In this document: piece by piece, positions 1 to 6,980 of the stretch
How positions within the stretch are numbered: position 1 is the first letter of the stretch
How the letters are laid out: each line of letters begins with the position of its first letter
Origin: an uncultured Lachnospiraceae bacterium
GTDB taxonomy: Bacteria > Bacillota > Clostridia > Lachnospirales > Lachnospiraceae
Assembly: GCA_902476265.1 (NCBI GenBank)
Contig: CABSCP010000024.1
Coordinates: 8,408 to 72,407, forward strand
Length of the DNA: 64,000 nt
Direction: 5' to 3'
Program-made: the position numbers and the translations under genes
The notes under the pieces: model-generated
Seen by the model: the letters and a program-made list of their open reading frames with translations, nothing else
Told to the model about the DNA's origin: nothing
Database searches by the model: none

Positions 1-1
1 T

Positions 2-472
2 ATTACGGCAGCCAGTTTCCTGGAGGCCTTTGATGAAGAGATGGCGATCATGGACGAAGCCAGTGTACCGGAAGAGGGAAGGATCCTGTATGTTACACCG
101 GCGATGAATAAGATCGTAAAAGAAGCAGAAGGACTGCAGCGGGTGATGATCGTAACAACTCCGTCAACGATCAATCGTAAGGTACACAGCTTGGATGATG
201 TAACGATTAAGATGGTTCCGGCAGCCCGTATGAAAACGAAGTATGACTTTACGGATGGCTGTGTGGCAGCCACCGATGCAAAACAGATCAACTGGATCCT
301 GATCCATACATCCTGTGTGGTCTGCCGTGATAAGTACAGCTACATTAAGCTGTTTACACCGGGGACCGATTCCAGGACAGCGGACGGTTATCTGTACCAG
401 AACCGTAACTTCGGAGACCTCTTCCTTTTAGAAAAAAAGGTGCCCGGATGTGCGATGAATGTGGAGGCGTAG
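2..472 (+). CDS. Phage major capsid protein, C-terminal part (runs off the left edge)
   Basis: The reading frame is open from base 2 to the TAG at 470-472, so the gene starts outside the window and about 156 C-terminal residues are seen. The order that follows (small coiled-coil protein, connector, closure protein, tail genes) places this frame where the major capsid gene sits in siphovirus-like prophages. The compact mixed alpha/beta composition and the ending KVPGCAMNVEA fit a shell protein. An internal ATG at 41 is not a start because the frame is open before it. The family call rests mainly on position and general resemblance. A head decoration protein is the main alternative. Confidence 0.7.
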   Translation: MTAASFLEAFDEEMAIMDEASVPEEGRILYVTPAMNKIVKEAEGLQRVMIVTTPSTINRKVHSLDDVTIKMVPAARMKTKYDFTDGCVAATDAKQINWILIHTSCVVCRDKYSYIKLFTPGTDSRTADGYLYQNRNFGDLFLLEKKVPGCAMNVEA

Positions 473-473
473 A

Positions 474-758
474 ATGAAAGCGACAAAAGGAAATAAAGTG
501 TATACAATTGACGAATCCCAGAAAAAGCAGTACCAGGATGCGGGCTTTGACATCATCGACGACGATGGAAAAGTACTCGCGCACGGACGCGGAAAGACGG
601 TGTCTTTTGATGCGTACGAAGCACTGCAGAAGGAAAACGAAGCCTTGAAAGAAAGGCTGAAAACAGCAGAAAAGAAAGTGAAATCCGAGAAGAAAGAAAA
701 TCCCAAGGAAGATCCTAAAAAAGAGGAAAAGGAAGCAGAAGTGAAGGAAGGCGAGTAA
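474..758 (+). CDS. Small phage head-region protein with a charged coiled-coil tail
   Basis: A protein of 94 residues. The ATG at 474 follows the capsid stop by one base and has a good ribosome binding site (GGAGG, 463-467) inside the end of the capsid gene. An in-frame ATG at 459 is rejected because it lies before that site. Residues 1-40 look like a small folded domain. The last 50 residues are almost only Lys and Glu with heptad-like spacing, which suggests a coiled coil or flexible tail. Small proteins like this often sit between capsid and connector genes in Clostridia prophages. I recognise no named family, and the function is unknown. Confidence 0.7.
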   Translation: MKATKGNKVYTIDESQKKQYQDAGFDIIDDDGKVLAHGRGKTVSFDAYEALQKENEALKERLKTAEKKVKSEKKENPKEDPKKEEKEAEVKEGE

Positions 759-759
759 T

Positions 760-1146
760 ATGCCCTATGAACCGTATGTGACACCTGAGTATTACAGAAA
801 TGTATTCGGTGGCAGCGTGATCCCGGAGGACGATTTACAAAAATCCCTGCATCAGGCGAGCAGACACGTTGATTCTCTGACCTACAACAGGATTGTAGGC
901 CGGGGATTTTCCAGCCTTACCCCCTTCCAGCAGGAGATCATCCGTGAAGTGGTATGCCTACAGGCAGACTTTGAATATGAAAACGCAGATGAGATAAATA
1001 CCATCTTGCAGGGGTACAGCATAAACGGCGTGTCGGCGCAGTTCGGCAGTTCATGGAATGTGTTTGTTGACAAAGGGGTGGCGATGAAGAGGGATGTTTA
1101 CTCACTGCTGTCACAGACTGGCTTATGCTGCCGGATAGCGAGGTGA
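760..1146 (+). CDS. Phage head-tail connector (gp6-like adaptor)
   Basis: A 128-residue protein, mostly helical. The N-terminal pattern (VTPEYYRNVFGG, then two amphipathic helices with ASRHVDSLTYNRI and FQQEIIREVVCLQADF) is typical of the DNA-packaging/connector proteins of the HK97 gp6 and SPP1 gp15 group. These form a ring beneath the portal and join head to tail. The gene starts one base after the preceding stop, and its last codons overlap the region upstream of the next gene. Position directly after capsid genes supports the call. It could also be described only as a phage gp6-like protein. Confidence 0.75.
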   Translation: MPYEPYVTPEYYRNVFGGSVIPEDDLQKSLHQASRHVDSLTYNRIVGRGFSSLTPFQQEIIREVVCLQADFEYENADEINTILQGYSINGVSAQFGSSWNVFVDKGVAMKRDVYSLLSQTGLCCRIAR

Positions 1147-1151
1147 AGAAA

Positions 1152-1490
1152 ATGAAATATCCCTCTCTTGTACCAAAGAGATTGTGTAAAACCGACATCC
1201 ATGTGTGTATTGAGCGGGAGGGGCTTACCGAAGACGGAGGCCCCATCCCTGCTTTTACAGCAGACTTGAAATGTAACTATCAGGATACGGCAAAAACAGT
1301 ACTGACCGCCGAAGGAAAGCAGATACAGCTTTCCGGGGTCGCGCTGTTCCCGGGAGACATCGCCCCCACTCTTCCGGTATTAAGCAGCGGTACAGTCACA
1401 GTATTCGGGGGTTCTCGGCATATTTTTCAGGGCAATAAGGCCCGTAATCCCGACGGTACTGTAAACTTTACGGAGCTTAGGCTGATATGA
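1152..1490 (+). CDS. Phage head closure / stopper-like protein
   Basis: A 112-residue protein of mainly beta character (VALFPGDIAPTLPVLSSG, GTVTVFGGSRHIFQGN). Size and position fit the head-closure proteins (SPP1 gp16 / HK97 gp7 group) that plug the connector until the tail attaches. The ATG at 1152 is preferred over an in-frame ATG at 1125 because AGGTGA at 1141-1146 precedes it, overlapping the stop of the connector gene. The stop overlaps the next start by four bases, consistent with translational coupling in the late operon. The call rests on gene order and overall fold type, not on a diagnostic motif. Confidence 0.6.
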   Translation: MKYPSLVPKRLCKTDIHVCIEREGLTEDGGPIPAFTADLKCNYQDTAKTVLTAEGKQIQLSGVALFPGDIAPTLPVLSSGTVTVFGGSRHIFQGNKARNPDGTVNFTELRLI

Positions 1491-1867
1491 GGGTAGAAGT
1501 AAAAGTGCACCTTAATCCCGCAAAATTGGTGCGGCTGCAGAGCATTGTCCAACAGGCCTTTTGTATGACGGTTGACGCCGTGTTATCCGACATACAGATA
1601 AGCGGGACTGTTCCAAAAGATACCGGGGAATTGGAGCGGAGCGGATTTTCAGAAATCGAAACAAAAGAGATGGTGGCGCGCATCGTTTTTGATACTCCAT
1701 ACGCCAGGAGGCTATACTGGCACCCGGAGTATGATTTCCGCAAGGATAAAAACCCAGACGCGCAAGGTCTGTGGATGCAGACCTACATCGATGGAGAAAA
1801 GAAGGATTTTGTTAAAAATACATTCTCCGCTTTTTTGCGGCAGTTGGGAGGGGGAATAATCAAATGA
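1487..1867 (+). CDS. Phage minor capsid / HK97 gp10-like tail-completion protein
   Basis: A 126-residue protein overlapping its neighbours by four bases on each side. It contains the pattern TVPKDTGELERSGF followed by VFDTPYARRLYWHPEYDF, the usual hallmark of gp10-like and Minor_capsid_2 proteins: an early Asp-Thr-Gly-x-Leu segment followed by a Tyr-Ala-Arg-x-Leu-Tyr segment. These proteins sit at the head-tail junction and control tail attachment or tail length. The neighbours (closure protein before, tail terminator-like protein after) agree with that role. The exact partner in this phage is not known. Confidence 0.7.
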   Translation: MRVEVKVHLNPAKLVRLQSIVQQAFCMTVDAVLSDIQISGTVPKDTGELERSGFSEIETKEMVARIVFDTPYARRLYWHPEYDFRKDKNPDAQGLWMQTYIDGEKKDFVKNTFSAFLRQLGGGIIK

Positions 1868-2253
1868 CTTTGTCAGAAATAAAAGACTTTTTAAAGACCC
1901 GAATCGACTGCCCCAACTGGTATACCGGAAAACGGGACGAAGCAAAAGAGTACAGTATTACTGTTTATCCAACACAGGGACCTGCGCCAGTAATTCCGAT
2001 TGGCGGGCTAAAAAATAAGTCTTATAACAGCAAGGCGGTCTCTGTGCTGGTGCACTGGGGGCGCGAATGCACACCCGCAGAGGTTAAAGCGCAGGAAGTT
2101 TTTGACGCGCTGTTTTGTCAAACCGGTGTGATTGGAGGAAAACAAGTAACTATGTTTGACATGCGTTCCGACAGTCCTGTTGGCGTCGGGACGGACGAAA
2201 AAGGATACTATGAATACGTTATTAACTTTGTAGTTTACTACAGGAAAGGATGA
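1864..2253 (+). CDS. Phage tail terminator-like protein
   Basis: A 129-residue protein starting inside the previous stop (ATGA overlap). The N-terminal helix (SEIKDFLKTRI), a central beta region (KAVSVLVHWG), and an ending that alternates beta strands (YYEYVINFVVYYRKG) match the overall shape of tail terminator or minor capsid proteins such as lambda gpU and SPP1 gp17. These cap the tail tube before joining to the head. It lies directly before the major tail protein, which is the expected place. No catalytic motif is seen or expected. The fold assignment is inferred from pattern and order only. Confidence 0.6.
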   Translation: MTLSEIKDFLKTRIDCPNWYTGKRDEAKEYSITVYPTQGPAPVIPIGGLKNKSYNSKAVSVLVHWGRECTPAEVKAQEVFDALFCQTGVIGGKQVTMFDMRSDSPVGVGTDEKGYYEYVINFVVYYRKG

Positions 2254-2258
2254 GAAAT

Positions 2259-2711
2259 ATGGCATTATTAGGAGTATTTCCGGTTTATAAAATTGTTTTT
2301 AAAATCGGGACAAAAGGTAAGGCGAGTACAGAGACAGATATGGTGCCCATCTCCGACATGGAAAGCTTCGGACTGTCCATTGACGGAAATGTGGAGAACT
2401 GGACGCCGATGACAACAGACGGATGGCAGTGCGCTTTGATGACCGGGAAATCATTCGCCTTTGACATGAAGGGGAAGCGCAGTATTGGGGATCCTGGAAA
2501 TGATTACGTCGCAGGTACAGCCTGGAAAGACGGCTTGGACTGCTCCACAAAGGGGGAGGTCGAATTTCCGGACGGATCAAAGCTTACCTTTGACTGCGTC
2601 TTAAACGTAACAAATCCCGGTGGCGGAGACAGCACGAATGTGACACCGCTTGAATTTACAATGCAGGGTGATGGTAAACCTACATATAAGCCTGCATCCG
2701 TATCAGTATAA
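2259..2711 (+). CDS. Phage major tail tube protein
   Basis: A 150-residue protein read from the ATG at 2259. An in-frame ATG at 2250 overlaps the previous stop, but AGGAAAGGA at 2242-2250 is better placed for 2259. The sequence has the features of phage tail tube proteins: an early PISDMESFGLSIDGNVENW segment, a central DGWQCALMTGKSF stretch, and an ending rich in beta strands (PLEFTMQGDGKPTYKP). Copies of this protein stack to form the non-contractile tube. It lies directly before the tail assembly chaperones and tape measure, the standard siphovirus order. Confidence 0.8.
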   Translation: MALLGVFPVYKIVFKIGTKGKASTETDMVPISDMESFGLSIDGNVENWTPMTTDGWQCALMTGKSFAFDMKGKRSIGDPGNDYVAGTAWKDGLDCSTKGEVEFPDGSKLTFDCVLNVTNPGGGDSTNVTPLEFTMQGDGKPTYKPASVSV

Positions 2712-2730
2712 AGGGGAGGGGAAAGATATC

Positions 2731-3099
2731 ATGTCCAGAATATATGATATTGCCGAAAGGCTTGCGACAAAAAATCAGCGCCCCACAGTCTGTATTGATG
2801 CAAGCCATGAATACCGGATCAATACCGCCGCACCGGCGGCTTTGATGGTCCAGAGTATTTCGGAAGATACAAAGCTGAGTGAAGTTGACCGAATCTATAA
2901 AATCATAACCGCCGCACTGGGGGAAGAGGCCGTCGAACATATCAGATCCATGGATTACTCCATCCCCGCGCTGTCACTGATTGTGATGACGATCATTGCG
3001 GCGATGGCGGATGAGGATCTTGAAACAATTGAAGAAGATACCGGAATGGCGGACGCTCCCGAAGGAGCACGATTTCAGAAGAAAAAAAAAGGTAAATAA
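2731..3099 (+). CDS. Tail assembly chaperone, gpG-like
   Basis: A 122-residue helical protein between the tail tube and tape measure genes, the position of lambda gpG. The ATG at 2731 has GGGGAGGGG upstream. An in-frame ATG at 2650 lies inside the tail tube gene and has no such site. The protein ends at 3097-3099 just after a run of nine A residues (3082-3090) that encodes Lys-Lys-Lys. An open frame on the same strand continues beyond the stop. This is the usual arrangement for a frameshifted chaperone pair that coats the tape measure during tail assembly. Confidence 0.75.
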   Translation: MSRIYDIAERLATKNQRPTVCIDASHEYRINTAAPAALMVQSISEDTKLSEVDRIYKIITAALGEEAVEHIRSMDYSIPALSLIVMTIIAAMADEDLETIEEDTGMADAPEGARFQKKKKGK

Positions 3100-3433
3100 A
3101 CAATGGTATGATCTGGCGGACGACTGGGATCTTATTGTTGCATCCTTTGCTGCGCAATATCAGCTGCAGGAGGCTGATATTGCGACGATGGAGTGGCGAG
3201 AGTTTTCTATTCTGCTCGCTGGGATCATGCCCAAAACGCCCCTCGGAATGATTGTGCAAATAAGGGCGGAAGAGGATAAGGATGTATTATCACACTTTAC
3301 GCCGGAGCAGCACAGTATACGTAACGCCTGGCGCAGCCGACACTCTGCTTTAGAGGACATGACAGATGAAGAGAAGCAGAAGAGTGTCATTGAACTGCAG
3401 AAGATATTTGCAAAAGCTTTTGGCTGCCCTTAA
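3092..3433 (+). CDS. Tail assembly chaperone extension, gpT-like, reached by frameshifting
   Basis: This frame carries about 113 residues (VNKQWYDLADDWDLIVASFA onward) and has no ATG before residue 33 (codon at 3188) after the A-run. It does not have its own convincing ribosome binding site. It is reached from the upstream chaperone by a shift of +1 (or -2) at the nine-A run at 3082-3090, before the zero-frame TAA at 3097. The segment EEKQKSVIELQKIFAKAFG is typical of the second half of such chaperones. The frame is also open upstream to about 2996, so independent translation from a weak start cannot be excluded. The final codons lie in a terminator-like hairpin. Confidence 0.65.
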   Translation, partial: VNKQWYDLADDWDLIVASFAAQYQLQEADIATMEWREFSILLAGIMPKTPLGMIVQIRAEEDKDVLSHFTPEQHSIRNAWRSRHSALEDMTDEEKQKSVIELQKIFAKAFGCP

Positions 3434-3451
3434 AAGGGCAGCCATTTTTTT
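3422..3451 (+). terminator. Terminator-like hairpin between tail chaperone and tape measure genes
   Basis: GGCTGCCC (3422-3429) pairs perfectly with GGGCAGCC (3436-3443) across a six-base loop and is followed by A then seven T. The chaperone stop codon lies in the loop. This has all the parts of an intrinsic terminator, but it sits in the middle of the late tail operon, 20 bases before the tape measure start. It may lower transcription of the tape measure gene unless an antiterminator acts. Confidence 0.75.
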
Positions 3452-3470
3452 GCGTGGAGGAGGTGATAAA

Positions 3471-6400
3471 ATGAGCGACAACATCGGCAGGGTAAGCCTT
3501 GAACTGGATCTTGAATCTGATCTTGAGGGACAGATATCTTCTATGGCGGCTAAAATTGGCACTAGTCTCGGGAGGGCAATTAAAAACCCGATGAAGGCCG
3601 TTTTCAGCCGTTTGCAAGGGGATTCTGACAAGTACGCGAAGAACGTACAATCCAGCATCGAAAACAGTATGAAAAAGGCCTCTGCATCGGTGGGGCGCAC
3701 CAATCAGGGCATGTTAAAAAATATGTCCGGCCTAATCCGAAAAACATTTTCTGATACCGGTCGGGTTGTGCAAAAGACAATGGGAACGGCATGGGAAAAA
3801 TCATTGGGGGCCGCAAAGCGGGTCCTGAACATGATGCGTCTAAAATCCACTGACCAGGCTCCGCAAAGGGGTGGGAAAGATGGAGGAAATATCCAGGATG
3901 GCGTTGCTTCACCGCAGATAATTCGGGGGCCTCCTATACAAAAGTTCCGGCAACTGAACAGTGTTAAGCTCTCCAATTTGCAGGAGCAGATTCGTATCAC
4001 AAACGCTGAGCTGCAGAGGGAGACCGCCAACCTTAATGATTTGCGCCTGGTATATCAGCGCACCAATAACACAGATCTGAAAGATTCTCTCTCTGAGAGG
4101 ATTTTAAAACAGGAAAAGGCGGTAAATCGGTTAAAACGAAGCCTTGTATCCCTGGATGACCAGTACCAAAAACTTAATGTATCGGGTCCCAGAGTGTTCA
4201 GCCGACTTGGGAAAGCGCTAAAAGGCTTTTCCGGTCACTCAAAAAAGGCAGCGAAAAATACAGGATCCTTTAACCGTGGGATACGCGGGACGCTTGGACA
4301 GATGATGAAATGGATGATTATCCTGCCCGCCATCGCGGGAGGAATAAAAGCGCTTGGGTCTGGTCTTATGAGTGCTTTGCAGACCAATACACAATTTGCG
4401 TCATCCTTAAACCAGATCAAAACTAATCTGATGGTGGCATTCATGCCGATTTATCAGGCAATATTGCCCGCCATAAATACCCTTATGAACGCGTTGAGCC
4501 GTCTTTCAGCGCTGTTTGCCTCCTTTATTAACAATCTGTTCGGCAAAACTTATCAGCAGGGACTACAGTCCGCAAAAGGGCTAAAAGCTGCAACATCTGC
4601 TATGGATTCATACGGTGGCAGTACCAAAAAGGCCGCCGCCGCGGCGAAAAAGGCACAGCTGCAATTGATGGGGTTTGATGAGATCAACAAGATTGACAAG
4701 CAGGATTCCGGCGGAGATGATGGCGGGGGAGGACTTACGCCACCGGTTGATATGGCCGGACTGGATGCGCAAACGTCTCCCTGGGCGCAAAAATTTAAAG
4801 ACCTGTTATCTAAAATTTTTCAGCCTTTTAAAGCCGCGTGGGACGCAGAAGGAGCGGCAACCATTGCTGCCATGAGATATGCGCTTGATAGTATTTGGCA
4901 GCTGACAAAGAGCATAGGAAGAAGTTTTTTGGAGGTGTGGACAAACGGAACCGGTGAGCGAACGCTCACCCTTATTCTGCAGATCTTCCAAAATATTTTT
5001 AACTTGGTTGGAAATTTAGCCATTAGGATTGACGAGGCATGGAATAAAAATAATACAGGTACAAAGATCATCCAGAGTATTTTTGATCTGCTCAACATTG
5101 TCCTTGGTACCATCAGGAATATAACGGGGGCAACGGCCGACTGGGCCAAGAAACTGGACTTTAGCCCCTTGCTTACATCGGTGTTAACCCTATTGCAGTC
5201 TTTGGAGCCCTTGACGCAGAACATTGGAACGGGGCTTGAATGGTTCTGGAATAATGTGTTACTACCGATTGCAGGGTGGGCAATACAGACGGCAGTGCCT
5301 ACCTTTTTGGACCTATTATCCGGTGCAATTACAGCACTCAACTCCGTTATTTCCGTACTCATGCCATTGGGAGAGTGGCTTTTCGACAATCTGCTTAAAC
5401 CTCTGGCCGAATGGTCGGCGGGGATATTTATAGATGCCATGAAGAAAGTCACAGATCTTCTCGGAAAATTTTCGGATTGGTGCGATAAACACCAGACGAC
5501 GGTCCAGAATATTACCCTCGCTATCGGCGCATTTGCTGGTGCGATTGGCGCGGTGTCACTCGTAAAAAAGATCGTGACGCTGGTTTCGCATCTGGGGAGT
5601 ATTGCGGGTATTATTCCAAAAGTGATCGGCGTTTTTTCTACTTTGGTTGGTACTCTGGGCGGACCGGTTACTATTGCGATCGGCGCGGTCGTCGCGGCGG
5701 GTGTTCTCCTTTGGAAAAACTGGGATACCATCAAAGAAATGGCAGCGAAGTTACGTTCTTGGGTGTCCGATAAATTCAAGCAAATGGGAGAATCTATTTC
5801 GAACACTGTGACCAGTATAAAAGGATGGGTATCTGATAAATTTAATGCTGTGCGTGATGCCATGAGCAACGCCATGGAAACGGCAAAAAGCAACATTCAG
5901 AGCAGCTTAAACCGTATTAAAACAGCTTATACCGAGAATGGTGGAGGGATAAAAGGTGTTGTTGCGGCCACAATGGAGGCCGTAAAAATAAAATACGAAA
6001 ATACCTACAATGCAATTAACACACTAACTGGCGGACGGCTGGGAAATGTGGTTGATTTATTCCGTTCAAAAATGAGTGCAGCAAAGGATGCTGTATCAAA
6101 TATTCTCGGGAATATCAGAGACCGATTCGACTCTATTCTTGACGATGCGAAGGACATTGTAAGACGTGGAATAGACAAGATAAAAAGTTTCTTTGACTTT
6201 TCTTGGTCTCTTCCGAAAATCAAGCTGCCCCATTTTTCCATTTCCGGCGGTTTTAGCCTTAATCCCCCAAAAGTTCCACATTTTGGTATCGATTGGTATG
6301 CAAAAGGTGGCATCATCGATCAGCCCACGCTTGCGATGATGGGTGAGCAGGGCAAAAAAGAAGCCGTTGTACCGTTAGAACGGAATCTTGGGTGGCGGGA

Positions 6401-6602
6401 TGCCATCGCAAGTAAAGTGACGGAAAAACTTGAAACCAGCGGGGGTATATCCCGGGAAGAACTCGAAACTGTTATAAATGCTGGCGTTGACCGCATTGTG
6501 GCTGCCCTCGAATCACTTGGATTTTATATTGACTCTGAGGAGATTGCGCGGGCCAATATAAAAGGCGGCGATAAGCTCAATTATAGGGTGTCATTTACTT
6601 AA
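3471..6602 (+). CDS. Phage tail tape measure protein
   Basis: A 1043-residue protein, the largest phage gene here. The ATG at 3471 follows GGAGGAGGTGA; upstream in-frame codons belong to the chaperone region. Residues 1-270 are Lys/Arg/Gln-rich and helical. There is a conserved central segment (AKKAQLQLMGFDEINKIDK) seen in tape measures of Firmicutes phages, then several hydrophobic stretches near residues 640-770 (for example GGPVTIAIGAVVAAGVLLW), then a coiled region. The C-terminal end has AKGGIIDQPTLAMMGEQGKKEAVVP, the usual tape-measure ending (split here only for length). It sets tail length and is ejected during infection. No lytic domain is evident. Confidence 0.93.
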   Translation: MSDNIGRVSLELDLESDLEGQISSMAAKIGTSLGRAIKNPMKAVFSRLQGDSDKYAKNVQSSIENSMKKASASVGRTNQGMLKNMSGLIRKTFSDTGRVVQKTMGTAWEKSLGAAKRVLNMMRLKSTDQAPQRGGKDGGNIQDGVASPQIIRGPPIQKFRQLNSVKLSNLQEQIRITNAELQRETANLNDLRLVYQRTNNTDLKDSLSERILKQEKAVNRLKRSLVSLDDQYQKLNVSGPRVFSRLGKALKGFSGHSKKAAKNTGSFNRGIRGTLGQMMKWMIILPAIAGGIKALGSGLMSALQTNTQFASSLNQIKTNLMVAFMPIYQAILPAINTLMNALSRLSALFASFINNLFGKTYQQGLQSAKGLKAATSAMDSYGGSTKKAAAAAKKAQLQLMGFDEINKIDKQDSGGDDGGGGLTPPVDMAGLDAQTSPWAQKFKDLLSKIFQPFKAAWDAEGAATIAAMRYALDSIWQLTKSIGRSFLEVWTNGTGERTLTLILQIFQNIFNLVGNLAIRIDEAWNKNNTGTKIIQSIFDLLNIVLGTIRNITGATADWAKKLDFSPLLTSVLTLLQSLEPLTQNIGTGLEWFWNNVLLPIAGWAIQTAVPTFLDLLSGAITALNSVISVLMPLGEWLFDNLLKPLAEWSAGIFIDAMKKVTDLLGKFSDWCDKHQTTVQNITLAIGAFAGAIGAVSLVKKIVTLVSHLGSIAGIIPKVIGVFSTLVGTLGGPVTIAIGAVVAAGVLLWKNWDTIKEMAAKLRSWVSDKFKQMGESISNTVTSIKGWVSDKFNAVRDAMSNAMETAKSNIQSSLNRIKTAYTENGGGIKGVVAATMEAVKIKYENTYNAINTLTGGRLGNVVDLFRSKMSAAKDAVSNILGNIRDRFDSILDDAKDIVRRGIDKIKSFFDFSWSLPKIKLPHFSISGGFSLNPPKVPHFGIDWYAKGGIIDQPTLAMMGEQGKKEAVVPLERNLGWRDAIASKVTEKLETSGGISREELETVINAGVDRIVAALESLGFYIDSEEIARANIKGGDKLNYRVSFT

Positions 6603-6617
6603 GGAGGTGTATCAGAT

Positions 6618-6974
6618 ATGGATGGTATTTTATCCGCAGGAGGCGTTGTTTTACCGCCTCCTGTTTCCATTTCTGTGGATGATGAAATTATCTGGTCAGA
6701 AGATACAGGCAGGACGTTGTCGGGGGATATGGTCGGGGACGTGATCGCGGAAAAGAAAAAACTGTCTATTAAGTGGCAGTTTTTACAAGAATCCGAACTC
6801 GCCATTATTAAATCAAAAATGATCGCAGGATTCTTTCCCATAACGTTCCGGGATGACGGGATAGATGTCACAATATCCTCCTATCGGGGCACCCTGTCAA
6901 AAGAGCAGCTGGGGAGGTTAGGGGACGGGATATTTTGGTATAGATCAGCTACCGTAAACCTGATCCAGAAATGA
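6618..6974 (+). CDS. Phage tail protein of unknown detail (DUF6711-like?)
   Basis: A 118-residue protein with a strong GGAGGTG site at 6602-6608. It lies between the tape measure and the large tail-tip protein, where a distal tail or baseplate subunit is expected. It begins MDGILSAGGVVLPPPVSISV and is mainly beta-like. Similar short proteins next to the tail-tip gene in Clostridia phages are annotated as DUF6711 or as phage protein. I am not sure of that family name. A role in connecting tail tube and tip is inferred only from position. Confidence 0.6.
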   Translation: MDGILSAGGVVLPPPVSISVDDEIIWSEDTGRTLSGDMVGDVIAEKKKLSIKWQFLQESELAIIKSKMIAGFFPITFRDDGIDVTISSYRGTLSKEQLGRLGDGIFWYRSATVNLIQK

Positions 6975-6980
6975 GGCACT

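Noticed and set aside
4820..5896. 358-codon minus-strand frame opposite the tape measure gene
   Set aside because: A shadow frame; the tape measure protein on the plus strand is unmistakable.
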